A stretch of 64,000 nucleotides of DNA from Saccharomyces mikatae IFO 1815 (Eukaryota; Ascomycota; Saccharomycetes; Saccharomycetales; Saccharomycetaceae). The stretch spans positions 186,001 through 250,000 of the forward strand of contig NC_079262.1 of assembly GCF_947241705.1 (NCBI RefSeq). The letters are read 5' to 3'. Numbering within the stretch: position 1 is the stretch's first letter; each line of letters begins with the position of its first letter. A program made the position numbers and the translations under genes. Below are positions 22,190-29,718 of this stretch, one piece after another. The notes below the pieces were generated by a model that did no database searches, was not told where the DNA came from, and saw only the letters and a program-made list of their open reading frames with translations.

Positions 22190-22591
22190 CCTTCTGGGAT
22201 TGCTCTTCAGCGAATCCCCGCTTTCCTATATTAATCGCTTCTATGTCTAACTCTTTCCGGAACAGGCGCTTTTTCGGAGCGACAGTTCGTCCGGTTTGTT
22301 CTGTGGATCTTGCAGGCACTCGCCGGTTTAGCCACTCTTCTCTGCTTTCTGCGCCGAATTCCCTCGAGGATTAGAACGATTGGACCACAAAAGAGGGAAA
22401 AAATGGGCCGATTTCAGGCCATTGTAGCCCACGGCAGAAGTTCTCTTACGATAATGGTTTTCCTACAGTGTGTTTCGAGCAGCAGCTTTGTTTGTTTTTT
22501 TTGTCTTCTTTGTGTCTATCTGGCTTCTGTTGCTATACAGCACAGATGCCTACTTGTGATGCTTGTCTCTCTGGTTTGTGTTCTTTGCCCA

Positions 22592-22599
22592 TATAAAAA
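22592..22599 (+). promoter_or_regulatory. TATA box of SUT1
   Basis: TATAAAAA fits TATAWAWR and lies 219 bases before the SUT1 ATG. A TATA-containing promoter with a long upstream region fits a regulated transcription-factor gene. Confidence 0.5.
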
Positions 22600-22810
22600 G
22601 CGTTACTTGTATTTGGGATATTCATCGGATGTTTGAGCGTTTTTATCGTTTTAGGTTTGTGGTGTCGACAAAAAAAAATTGCCGTTCTTTCTGGTTACAG
22701 TTTCCGGCATCTACATGAAAGCATTGGTACATGCAGTGGATTTGTGGTAGGGTCTGTAAAAGTGAAAATACACAAGCCAAGTCACTGAGATCGTTGTATA
22801 GCAAAAAAAG

Positions 22811-23707
22811 ATGTCTACTAGCATTACGGTAAGGAACAGAGATCAATCTTTACCGCCTCTGTTGCTGCCCAGTGTATCCATGCTGGAGAAGGACGTGTGT
22901 CGTAAAGGAGCGCAAAATGTAGGCATCACTGATCCGGAACTCTTGTCTGCCACTTGGACGAAGAAACGAGTTTTTCCGTGCGACAAGCTTGCTCCAAACT
23001 ATAAGAGGTTGAAGGCTGTTGCCCTAGACACCAACAAATACACTATGGGTATTGCCACGATAACACCGCCGCCGACTCTTCCTGTTGGAGGTGTTGTTTC
23101 TTGTTCACAAAATTATACCCCGCCGTCATTTGAATACCATAATCATGCTTTTTTTTCCATTGATAATGAAGACGCTAATTCATCATCCACTCAAATGCCC
23201 ATGATTTCCCGGTCTTCCAGTAACTCGACGACTTCTTCCGGCACATCTACTAGTTCAAATTCTAAGAGGCAGAGAAGCGGTCCAAGTTGTGATAAGTGTC
23301 GTTTGAAGAAAATAAAATGTAATGCCAAAATTGAGATTTTACTTCAGGACTACTCCATAATGCCATTGATCTCGGACAAGTTGCGTTACATTTTGACCCC
23401 CGATGATATCCAGTTATACCGAGGCACACTACTGCAGAATGTTGCCATTCCGGATGATGTTATTGAGGGTACGAGTTCGCGAAAATTAATTAAGCATATT
23501 GATAAGCTGGTTTTACTCACGCCTTGTTTACCATGCATTAAGAAAAAGCACTCTGCTTCTTCCAATCCTATAAAAAGCGATAATTGTACTTTTTCGAAAG
23601 GCTTTACCAGAGCTGATATAAGCATTTCATCGAAAATTTCTCTGAAATTCAAAGATAAAACCATTTACGACATAACCTATGATGACTATGAAAATAATAA
23701 ACCTTAA
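22811..23707 (+). CDS. SUT1: Zn2Cys6 transcription factor Sut1 (sterol uptake)
   Basis: Sut1 is a nuclear zinc-cluster regulator that promotes sterol uptake under hypoxia, partly by relieving Cyc8-Tup1 repression. It has 298 residues. A Ser/Thr/Asn-rich region (about 123-155) precedes the DNA-binding part. The six cluster cysteines are C160, C163 and C170 ([11 protein letters not shown]), then C239, C242 and C259 (CLPCIKKK...C). The loop between C170 and C239 is 68 residues, whereas ordinary Gal4-type clusters have a short loop. This split cluster is a feature of Sut1/Sut2 as I recall them. The tail [16 protein letters not shown] is conserved. The ATG at 22811 follows an A-rich leader. Confidence 0.96.
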   Translation: MSTSITVRNRDQSLPPLLLPSVSMLEKDVCRKGAQNVGITDPELLSATWTKKRVFPCDKLAPNYKRLKAVALDTNKYTMGIATITPPPTLPVGGVVSCSQNYTPPSFEYHNHAFFSIDNEDANSSSTQMPMISRSSSNSTTSSGTSTSSNSKRQRSGPSCDKCRLKKIKCNAKIEILLQDYSIMPLISDKLRYILTPDDIQLYRGTLLQNVAIPDDVIEGTSSRKLIKHIDKLVLLTPCLPCIKKKHSASSNPIKSDNCTFSKGFTRADISISSKISLKFKDKTIYDITYDDYENNKP

Positions 23708-23862
23708 ACAAAGGTCATCTCTAATGAATAGCACAAAACTTGCATTTTGCATTAATATATATGTATATTTATATGTATATAGAACGTATAAACACTCATG
23801 TTTAATTCCTCATAATAATAGTCCAACAAATACTAATTATGGATCGTCGTATGTGATTTTGT

Positions 23863-24795
23863 TCAAAAGATTATAAACCTAAATAATAAACAGAATAAAG
23901 AGTGCAAGGCAATCACGACTATAATGGACAACGAAAACTTCCCGTCCGGTTGTGCCCCGTTGCCACTATTCGTCATTTGAGAATTCAAAAAATATGACGA
24001 CTGTGCCCATCCCAGGGCCACAATTGCCCATTGAATGGCTTGGATAGTTCTTAGATGCTTAGACATATCCAATATATTCAAAATAACGCAGACGGGTATC
24101 CAGATCAAATTAGAATATCCATAGACGGAAATCAATTCAGGAATGCTCTTGAAACTTCTATTGCGCTCTGAGTGCTCATCTCTATTCAATACTTGCATGG
24201 TGATGAAGGGCACGCCGAACGTATATCCGTAAAATAGCCAGATCGAATGAAGCAACTTCTTAAATTGACTAGCCCTGTCAATGTCCTCACCACTCCTGAT
24301 ACCCTCAATTACGTCGCTTATAATGAATTTTAACCCCTTGCTCATGGTGAAATTAATCATCACCACCGTGGCAGTGATCCATACAGCACCGTATAAATCA
24401 CTGTTACTATCACTACCTTCGGAATTGTAATCATTCCTAAATGTCAGCACTGCGGATAATCTTTTCTTGAATTGTGTCAAATCAAGTTGGAAGTATCTGG
24501 AATAGTAGTTTATTAACCCTGGTCTCAATTCGTCACGCCGACTGCCATCGTTTACATCGTCCTCTCCTATCACTTTATCATACGCCGGCGGGTCCATTTG
24601 ACCTTGTAATGGTGCAGACTCACCCTTACTGCCCATTGTGTTATAAAAATCGCTGGCTTTTGCTGTGGTAGAATTGGTCATGTTTTGACTATCGGGGACA
24701 GTGGAATCATCGAATGGATTGGGCTCGTTGCCAAAATCATCCACACCCTCGAGATCATCGTCAATATCTAGAAAACTGCTGTTATTGGACGGCAT
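23863..24795 (-). CDS. YIP5: Yip1-family protein Yip5 (Rab-interacting, Golgi membrane)
   Basis: The product is a 310-residue Yip1-domain membrane protein, matching Yip5 in position and length. Yip5 binds prenylated Rab GTPases (Ypt proteins) in Golgi vesicle traffic. The first 120 residues are cytosolic, acidic and polar (DIDDDLEGVDDFGNEPNPFDDS). From about residue 145 there are several hydrophobic segments: TATVVMINFTMS, LLHSIWLFYGYTFGVPFITMQ, ELISVYGYSNLIWIPVCVILNI and the C-terminal IIVVIALHSLFCLLFRFIIF. The pattern YGY(S/T) plus P inside the membrane helices is typical of Yip1 domains. It converges on SUT1 with a 155-base gap. Confidence 0.94.
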   Translation of the reverse strand: MPSNNSSFLDIDDDLEGVDDFGNEPNPFDDSTVPDSQNMTNSTTAKASDFYNTMGSKGESAPLQGQMDPPAYDKVIGEDDVNDGSRRDELRPGLINYYSRYFQLDLTQFKKRLSAVLTFRNDYNSEGSDSNSDLYGAVWITATVVMINFTMSKGLKFIISDVIEGIRSGEDIDRASQFKKLLHSIWLFYGYTFGVPFITMQVLNRDEHSERNRSFKSIPELISVYGYSNLIWIPVCVILNILDMSKHLRTIQAIQWAIVALGWAQSSYFLNSQMTNSGNGAQPDGKFSLSIIVVIALHSLFCLLFRFIIF

Positions 24796-25202
24796 TTTTT
24801 TCTACTTTTTATCGAGTCAATCTTATTACCCAGTATAAAATCTTAAAGTACTGTCGAAAAGCTACAGACCAATGTGTTGAAACCTAACTTCAATAGCAGT
24901 CACTGTGCCCCTTTTACTCAGCTTAGAAAGGTTGGTACATTTTCTGTATTTGAGAAAGTGGACACAATAGGCAGCCGGGTAAAAAGAATTTAGTTGGTCT
25001 TTATTCAGTAATACCGATATATTTTATGTGTTGAAAACATGATATAAATATTCTTCATAGGTATGTTATCACGGGTCCCAATCACTTTTAGCGAAGTTAG
25101 AAGACTCTAGAATTTCCTTCTATATATTGTTCACTTAATATTTGGGTGGTTCGCATTTTCCATTTCTGGTTGCCATTAACTTCTAATTCGTCAAGCCTAC
25201 TA
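24796..25202. other. Divergent YIP5/AIM14 promoter region
   Basis: This is a 407-base gap between divergent genes. A perfect Reb1 site is in its middle (listed separately). The rest is AT-rich, with no other recognised element. Confidence 0.5.
24975..24982 (-). promoter_or_regulatory. Reb1 site in the YIP5/AIM14 promoter
   Basis: CCGGGTAA is the reverse complement of TTACCCGG, a perfect Reb1 core. It lies 180 bases from the YIP5 start and 221 from the AIM14 start. Reb1 sites usually create nucleosome-free promoter regions. Confidence 0.7.
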
Positions 25203-26918
25203 ATGGATACAAAGGATTTACCTAACAATCCTTTCGTCAAAAGACACTCCGAGACACATTTTGCTAATATCAAGTACGGATACTATGTGGTTGTAATATC
25301 TTTGGCTTATGTGATTATGTTGGTTCTTCTAAGAACCTTCGGGACGAGGACCCCAGCTAGGTCAGCGTCACCAATCAAGAATAAGATGATTTATCGGTTC
25401 TATAATATAGATCCCGCATTTCATATAGGTATATTGTTTTTTGCACTTCTGGTTCCTTTCTACTACCATTACTCTCTAATCACCCAATCTACGGTCTATT
25501 TAAAAAGATTAGGGAGGTTGAGTTATGCGTTAATTCCGTTAAACTTATTCCTCACTTTAAGGCCTAATTGGATTCTCGGGAAAAAGTTCACTTACACTGA
25601 CTTTATACCATTCCATAAATGGTTTTCACGTGTCGTCACAATGATTGGTCTTCTTCATGGGATTTTTTTTATCATTAAATGGGCCATAGACGATAACGTT
25701 TCTCTAAAACAGAAATTGATTTTTAAGACTTTCAATTTTGTGGGATTCATAATATCAATCTTGGTAGTTTTTTTGCTCATATGCTCGATTGGACCTATGA
25801 GAAGATACAACTATCGTCTGTTTTATATTGTGCATAACCTAGTCAACCTCGCGTTCATATTGCTCACCCCGATACACTCGAGGCCGAGCGTTAAGTTCCC
25901 ATTTCTTCTACTAAACTGTATCCTGTTACTCGTCCATATGATCAATAGAGTAATATTTGCGAAACCTGTAACAGTGTTGAACAAGGATGCGAACTATGCA
26001 ACTACAAATTTAGTTCATGTAAGACTGCCCAGAGCCGCCCTTCCAAAGTCTTACGAACCGGGATCACATATCAGAATAAGTCCTTACAGAAGAATGAATC
26101 CACTTTACTGGTTATTACCATCACATCCTTACACAATTGCGTCCTTAGCCGAGGACGATTCAATCGACCTCATTGTAAAGGAAACCTCGACATCCAAGCA
26201 AGGTGGCCAGATAGAATCTCTTCGCAGCAATCCGAAATCCTTTCATTTGGACCAAGAAAGAACTTATACTTTGGTTAGCAGCTACCCTCCCTCTGTACCT
26301 ACAAAATGTTTCTCTCAAGGTACGAACATAGCTATTGTATGCGGTGGGTCTGGTATATCATTTGGCCTACCATTATTCAGGCATTTTTTTACCAAAGAGG
26401 ATGTAAAATTCCTGAAAATGATTTGGTTAATAAAGGATTACTCTGAATATGGACTTGTTTTAAATTATTTAAAGACGAATGGGTTAGATTTTGAAAAGAT
26501 AGGCTCAAGTAACAAGAAGTTTTTAGTATTCATTAGTGGAGAGTACTCGGAGGAAACGCGATTGAACGGAACCACAACCTCTATCGATGATGAAAATTCA
26601 GAGTATGAAATGGGATCTTTCAACAATGAAGACGAAGATCTTTCAATTTCTAAAAATAATTCGAAAAATGCTTACCGTAATAAATCACGGGAGACAAGTG
26701 ACGATCCCACTGGAGAGAATGGTGACTTGATCGAAGTAAAATCTAAACGCTATTTTACTCTTTTCAATGAATTGAAAGGCTTTCAACAAGAAAGCGCAGA
26801 AGTGAAAGAAGATGAAACTTGGCTGTTTTCATGTGGGCCTCCATCGTTACTACAGTTGACTGAGAAATATTGTCATGATGAAAACATCAATTATGTCTGT
26901 GAAACCTACGGATTGTAA
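25203..26918 (+). CDS. AIM14: Ferric-reductase-like NADPH oxidase Aim14 (Yno1)
   Basis: Aim14/Yno1 is an ER membrane flavocytochrome that produces superoxide from NADPH and oxygen. I start at ATG 25203 (MDTKDLPNNPF), giving 571 residues; the frame before it begins with GTG. About six or seven hydrophobic segments fill the first 270 residues. They include candidate haem histidines in the helices around FHKWFSRVVTMIGLLHG and YRLFYIVHNLVNLAF. The FAD-binding motif SHPYTIAS and the NADPH-binding motifs CGGSGISFGLPLF and SCGPPSL follow. Between the two NADPH segments lies an acidic, Ser/Asn-rich insert of about 90 residues. The ending CETYGL is typical of the family. Confidence 0.94.
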   Translation: MDTKDLPNNPFVKRHSETHFANIKYGYYVVVISLAYVIMLVLLRTFGTRTPARSASPIKNKMIYRFYNIDPAFHIGILFFALLVPFYYHYSLITQSTVYLKRLGRLSYALIPLNLFLTLRPNWILGKKFTYTDFIPFHKWFSRVVTMIGLLHGIFFIIKWAIDDNVSLKQKLIFKTFNFVGFIISILVVFLLICSIGPMRRYNYRLFYIVHNLVNLAFILLTPIHSRPSVKFPFLLLNCILLLVHMINRVIFAKPVTVLNKDANYATTNLVHVRLPRAALPKSYEPGSHIRISPYRRMNPLYWLLPSHPYTIASLAEDDSIDLIVKETSTSKQGGQIESLRSNPKSFHLDQERTYTLVSSYPPSVPTKCFSQGTNIAIVCGGSGISFGLPLFRHFFTKEDVKFLKMIWLIKDYSEYGLVLNYLKTNGLDFEKIGSSNKKFLVFISGEYSEETRLNGTTTSIDDENSEYEMGSFNNEDEDLSISKNNSKNAYRNKSRETSDDPTGENGDLIEVKSKRYFTLFNELKGFQQESAEVKEDETWLFSCGPPSLLQLTEKYCHDENINYVCETYGL

Positions 26919-27299
26919 AAAGTAAGGATAGCGATAAAATCGTTCATGCACCCTTCCCAGAATCAATATTCTTATATTATTGCGTGCTAAATTATAGTAA
27001 ATAGAAACATGATGATATATATCTCTTTTTAAAGACATTCATTTTACACACTCTCATCTGTCCAACAGGTTTTCTGCATTATTAGTTGATAATGGACGCT
27101 TTGTTAAAAAATGGTCTCTTTTTTGTCGTGTTCTGTTCATATTCGAACACATTAGAGGAAAAAAAGAGATAGAAAAGCTCGGTCTATAGCAGATCTTCCT
27201 TGAATTAAGCAAAAATGCTGCATATTGTGTGACACTAGCGGCACATCTCAACATTTGTTATCCCCTTGAGTATTGTTATTTGATATCTTGTTATCTGTC
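26919..27299. other. Intergenic AIM14/YGL159W
   Basis: This is a 381-base gap between tandem plus-strand genes. It contains the AIM14 3' UTR and the promoter of the next gene. Poly-A/T runs occur, but I recognise no specific site. Confidence 0.45.
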
Positions 27300-28424
27300 A
27301 TGAACAATTCCATAATTACTGATGATGAGGTTAGAGCGTTCTTTTTAAATTGTTCTTCGCATACAATCATCGAATCTCTTATCGGTTTGCATGAATCATT
27401 GAGACTCTATTCCCAAAACCACGAGATACTGCCCAATAGGATATTCAAAGAATTGGATGAAAGCAATAAGGATTCTAAGATATCTCATATATTTATGCCT
27501 GTTGTGAGCAAGGACTTTTCAGGGATAAAAATTTTAGTGAATAACAACAACAAAAATTTTCAAGGTGTAATTAACCTTCTTGAACCCGAAACAGGAAATT
27601 TGATTGGATGTTTTGAAGCCAAACAAATTACTGCTATAAGAACTGCATTAGTGTCATGTATTGGCTTGTATAAGCAACTGTCAGATCCATATGATGCCTT
27701 GTTCAAATTTGAGGATAACACTTGTCATTTGACATGCTTTGGAACTGGTCTACAGGCTTTTTGGCACATATTCGTAGCCATTAAAATATTAGGATCAGTG
27801 GCAGTGAAAGACTCTTTGAAACTAATTGAAATAAATATACTATACCACAAGAACATGATGGATCTAGATTGTTTGGAATCATTGAGCAAGTCATTTGGAA
27901 GTGATTTGAGAATAAAATTTAATCAGTACCAATTGAATGATGTGAGCTCAAAAAATAATGAAGTTGTTTCTACTAGTGATATTATATTTGGTTGCCTACC
28001 TACTCTAGAGCCCAATCTGTATCTTGAGCAACTGGAAAATAATAAAGATTCTACAGTGCAGAAACATACATATATCTCGTTAATTGGGAGTTACAAGCCA
28101 GTAATGCATGAATGCGATAAGAAGTTGATCGATAAATTCAAATTTAATGACGAAAATGTTCGCATATTAGTAGACTCAAGGCAACATACACTACTAGAAT
28201 CAGGAGAATTGATTGATTCGAGTATCGCCCCTCATGATACTATTGAAATTGGTGAAATGAACTCTATGAAGGATATTGTCTTAAACTTGAATGAAGGCAA
28301 CTGTAAAAGAACTATCACCTTATGCAAAATTGTTGGCTTAGCGGTGATGGATGTAGCACTTGCCAAGAAATTCTTAAGTTTAAGAGCAATGGATTCAATG
28401 AGTAGAGAACAAGTCTCGTTTTAG
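27300..28424 (+). CDS. Ornithine cyclodeaminase/mu-crystallin family protein (YGL159W-like)
   Basis: The 374-residue product corresponds by position to S. cerevisiae YGL159W, which has no assigned function. The start is the first in-frame ATG (MNNSIITDDEVRAFFLNC); the frame upstream begins with TTG. The fold can be guessed from family signatures of ornithine cyclodeaminase/mu-crystallin/alanine dehydrogenase. The helix ITAIRTALVSCIGL, which in the family contacts cofactor and substrate, is followed by the nucleotide-binding loop TCFGTGLQAFWH (GxGxQ). Later come a segment ending in GCLPTLEPN, and ILVDSRQHTLLESGEL resembling the family's D-x-R motif. The C-terminal helix has VGLAVMDVALAKKFL. 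It probably binds NAD(P), but the substrate is unknown. Confidence 0.8.
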   Translation: MNNSIITDDEVRAFFLNCSSHTIIESLIGLHESLRLYSQNHEILPNRIFKELDESNKDSKISHIFMPVVSKDFSGIKILVNNNNKNFQGVINLLEPETGNLIGCFEAKQITAIRTALVSCIGLYKQLSDPYDALFKFEDNTCHLTCFGTGLQAFWHIFVAIKILGSVAVKDSLKLIEINILYHKNMMDLDCLESLSKSFGSDLRIKFNQYQLNDVSSKNNEVVSTSDIIFGCLPTLEPNLYLEQLENNKDSTVQKHTYISLIGSYKPVMHECDKKLIDKFKFNDENVRILVDSRQHTLLESGELIDSSIAPHDTIEIGEMNSMKDIVLNLNEGNCKRTITLCKIVGLAVMDVALAKKFLSLRAMDSMSREQVSF

Positions 28425-28670
28425 CTAGTTTTTAATATGTGAATATGTTTTTAAATGTTCTTTAATAGCATTATATTCTATTATTGTGTAGAACTGAAGG
28501 GATGTGAGTTGTTTATATCTTAGCACTTCCAAAGAGATTAATTCTCTATTTATATTTATGCACCAAAATCCAATAACTTTAGATAAAAAAAAAACATTTT
28601 AAAAAAGAAAAAAAAAAAGGCTCTGACTAGCAACTATACAGGAGAAGTACTACCGTGATGAATTGACTGT
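28425..28670. other. Intergenic between YGL159W and the LTR cluster
   Basis: This is AT-rich spacer after the gene. It holds a candidate replication-origin core and a long A-rich tract (28583-28619), both described in the origin entry. The 60 bases just before the delta LTR do not resemble LTR or internal Ty sequence. Confidence 0.5.
28548..28619 (+). other. Candidate replication origin (ARS consensus plus A-rich B-like tract)
   Basis: ATTTATATTTA at 28548-28558 matches the 11-base ARS consensus WTTTAYRTTTW at every position. On the same strand, 25 bases later, is an A-rich tract (28583-28619). This is the arrangement of ACS and B domain in S. cerevisiae origins. The extended ACS (trailing GTT) is not matched. 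An intergenic, AT-rich setting fits. Chance matches to the 11-mer are common, so this is a candidate only. Confidence 0.45.
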
Positions 28671-29003
28671 TGAGAAGTGGGTGAATTTTGAGATGATTGT
28701 TGGGATACCATTATTGGTAAAGGCAGTATTATTTGGTATATAGAATTTACTAGAAGTTCTCCTCGAGGATATAGGAATCCAATAACTGGAACTCGTAATT
28801 CTACATAATTCTGTAAATGCTTTTATTGTCATTTTATATGTTGTCAGTCATTATCCTATTACATTATTAATCCTTGCATTTCAGTTTCCACTAACTTCGA
28901 TGACGGCTTCTCATAATCTACGTCATTTCCTAACACCGTATATGATAATATACTAGTAACGTAAATACTAGTTAGTAGATGATAGTTGATTTATATTACA
29001 ACA
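28671..29003 (-). mobile_element. Solo delta LTR (Ty1/Ty2 family), minus orientation
   Basis: Read on the minus strand, this 333-base element starts TGTTGTAATATAAATCAACT and ends CCCACTTCTCA. It contains recognisable delta segments such as TCATCTACTAACTAGTATTT, TATCATATACGGTGTTAGG and GAGGAGAACTTCTAG. Its length is that of a complete Ty1/Ty2 LTR. No internal Ty sequence is attached, so it is a solo LTR left by LTR-LTR recombination. The five-base flanks (ACTGT and ATAAC) do not match, which suggests a rearrangement after insertion. It abuts and seems to have inserted into another LTR fragment. Confidence 0.92.
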
Positions 29004-29103
29004 ATAACTAATCAGCGTGTGTTTTATATACCTCTCTTATATAGATTAAGAAGGAACGACTATTCTTAATTATTACAACTTACTAAACTACTAATTATCA
29101 ACA
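29004..29103 (-). mobile_element. LTR fragment (second family), minus orientation, cut off by the delta LTR
   Basis: Read on the minus strand, these 100 bases start TGTTGATAATTAGTAG and contain a TATA-like segment. They are identical to the first 100 bases of the complete solo LTR at 29189-29517. The fragment stops exactly where the delta LTR begins, so the delta element probably inserted into it. The rest of this copy is not found on the other side of the delta LTR. It is very young or was homogenised by gene conversion. Confidence 0.85.
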
Positions 29104-29157
29104 AAAAACGACTTATTCTTAATTATTACAACTTACAAAAACTACCAATCATCAACA
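29104..29157 (-). mobile_element. Short diverged LTR fragment of the same second family
   Basis: Read on the minus strand, it begins TGTTGATGATTGGTAG and is about 85-90% like the first 50 bases of the neighbouring copies. It is clearly older than they are. Next to it, TATTCCAACA (29158-29167) looks like a further LTR terminus: either the 3' end of this family or the first ten bases of a delta LTR read on the minus strand. Confidence 0.65.
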
Positions 29158-29188
29158 TATTCCAACAACAACAGGTAACTTTGCTAAG

Positions 29189-29517
29189 TGTTGATAATTA
29201 GTAGTTTAGTAAGTTGTAATAATTAAGAATAGTCGTTCCTTCTTAATCTATATAAGAGAGGTATATAAAACACACGCTGATTAGTTATATTAAACCAAAA
29301 GGTTCAGACATAAATCAGAGTGTTAATGATAAGAATTTGATGATAACTCATCTTCTTATATAATAAGTTCTGATCAATTAATAGATCTTTATCTCATTAC
29401 TGCAGTAAATTCTATTATTAGAATTTTTCTACTTCAATTTATACGAAGACGTATAGTTGCAATAACTTAATCCAATTTATACGAATAGGTGTATAGTAGT
29501 AATCACTTATTCCAACA
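29189..29517 (+). mobile_element. Complete solo LTR (second Ty family) with target-site duplication
   Basis: This 329-base element begins TGTTGATAA and ends TTCCAACA, with the TG...CA ends of Ty LTRs. It is flanked on both sides by the same five bases, CTAAG (29184-29188 and 29518-29522), the duplication made on insertion. It has a TATA-like AGGTATATAAAA near 29250. It differs from the delta sequence, so it is another family. Ty4/Tsu4-like is my best guess from general AT-rich appearance, but I cannot confirm it. It ends 79 bases before tRNA-Leu, within the window where Ty elements insert upstream of Pol III genes. Confidence 0.85.
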
Positions 29518-29596
29518 CTAAGATCATATATAAGGATTGTGGGGGGACCTTGGTATTACACATTCCCAGAACAACAGAAAAGAACATACAAAACTT

Positions 29597-29711
29597 GGTT
29601 GTTTGGCCGAGCGGTCTAAGGCGCCTGATTCAAGAAAATATCTTGACCACGGTTAACCGTGGGAACACTCAGGTATCGTAAGATGCAAGAGTTCGAATCT
29701 CTTAGCAACCA
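29597..29711 (+). tRNA. tL(CAA): tRNA-Leu(CAA) with intron
   Basis: The gene runs from GGTTGTTTGGCCGAGCGGTC to AGTTCGAATCTCTTAGCAACCA. The anticodon CAA is at 29631-29633. A 33-base intron (29635-29667) follows one base after the anticodon, as in all yeast tRNA introns. The long variable arm of leucine tRNAs and the B box GTTCGAATC are present. The intron contains the 16-base palindrome CCACGGTTAACCGTGG. A tRNA-Leu(CAA) with intron occupies the same place in S. cerevisiae, as I recall. Confidence 0.97.
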
Positions 29712-29718
29712 TTTTTTT
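29712..29718 (+). terminator. Pol III terminator of tRNA-Leu
   Basis: A run of seven T residues starts directly after the tRNA 3' end. Confidence 0.85.

Larger units (their letters stand above)
21392..22810. other. Long gene-free SUT1 upstream region
   Basis: Together with the RAD54 promoter the gap is 1678 bases, long for this genome. It is less AT-rich than the other gaps. Several frames of 60-110 codons overlap on both strands. The longest (22310-22636) starts with TTG and resembles no family I know, so I call none of them. A large regulatory region with possible noncoding transcription is more likely. Sites are listed separately. Confidence 0.55.
29004..29288. repeat. Perfect 100-bp inverted repeat with 85-bp spacer
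   Basis: Bases 29004-29103 are the exact reverse complement of 29189-29288, with no mismatch by eye over 100 positions. The spacer is 29104-29188. The arms come from two copies of the same LTR family in opposite orientation. Homology stops at both ends of the arms exactly at the LTR start and at the delta junction. Confidence 0.93.

Noticed and set aside
22310-22636. 108-codon frame in the SUT1 upstream region
   Set aside because: It begins with TTG rather than ATG, is overlapped by other frames, and shows no recognisable domain.
28650-28832. 60-codon minus-strand frame in the LTR cluster
   Set aside because: It is LTR sequence of the delta element, not a gene.
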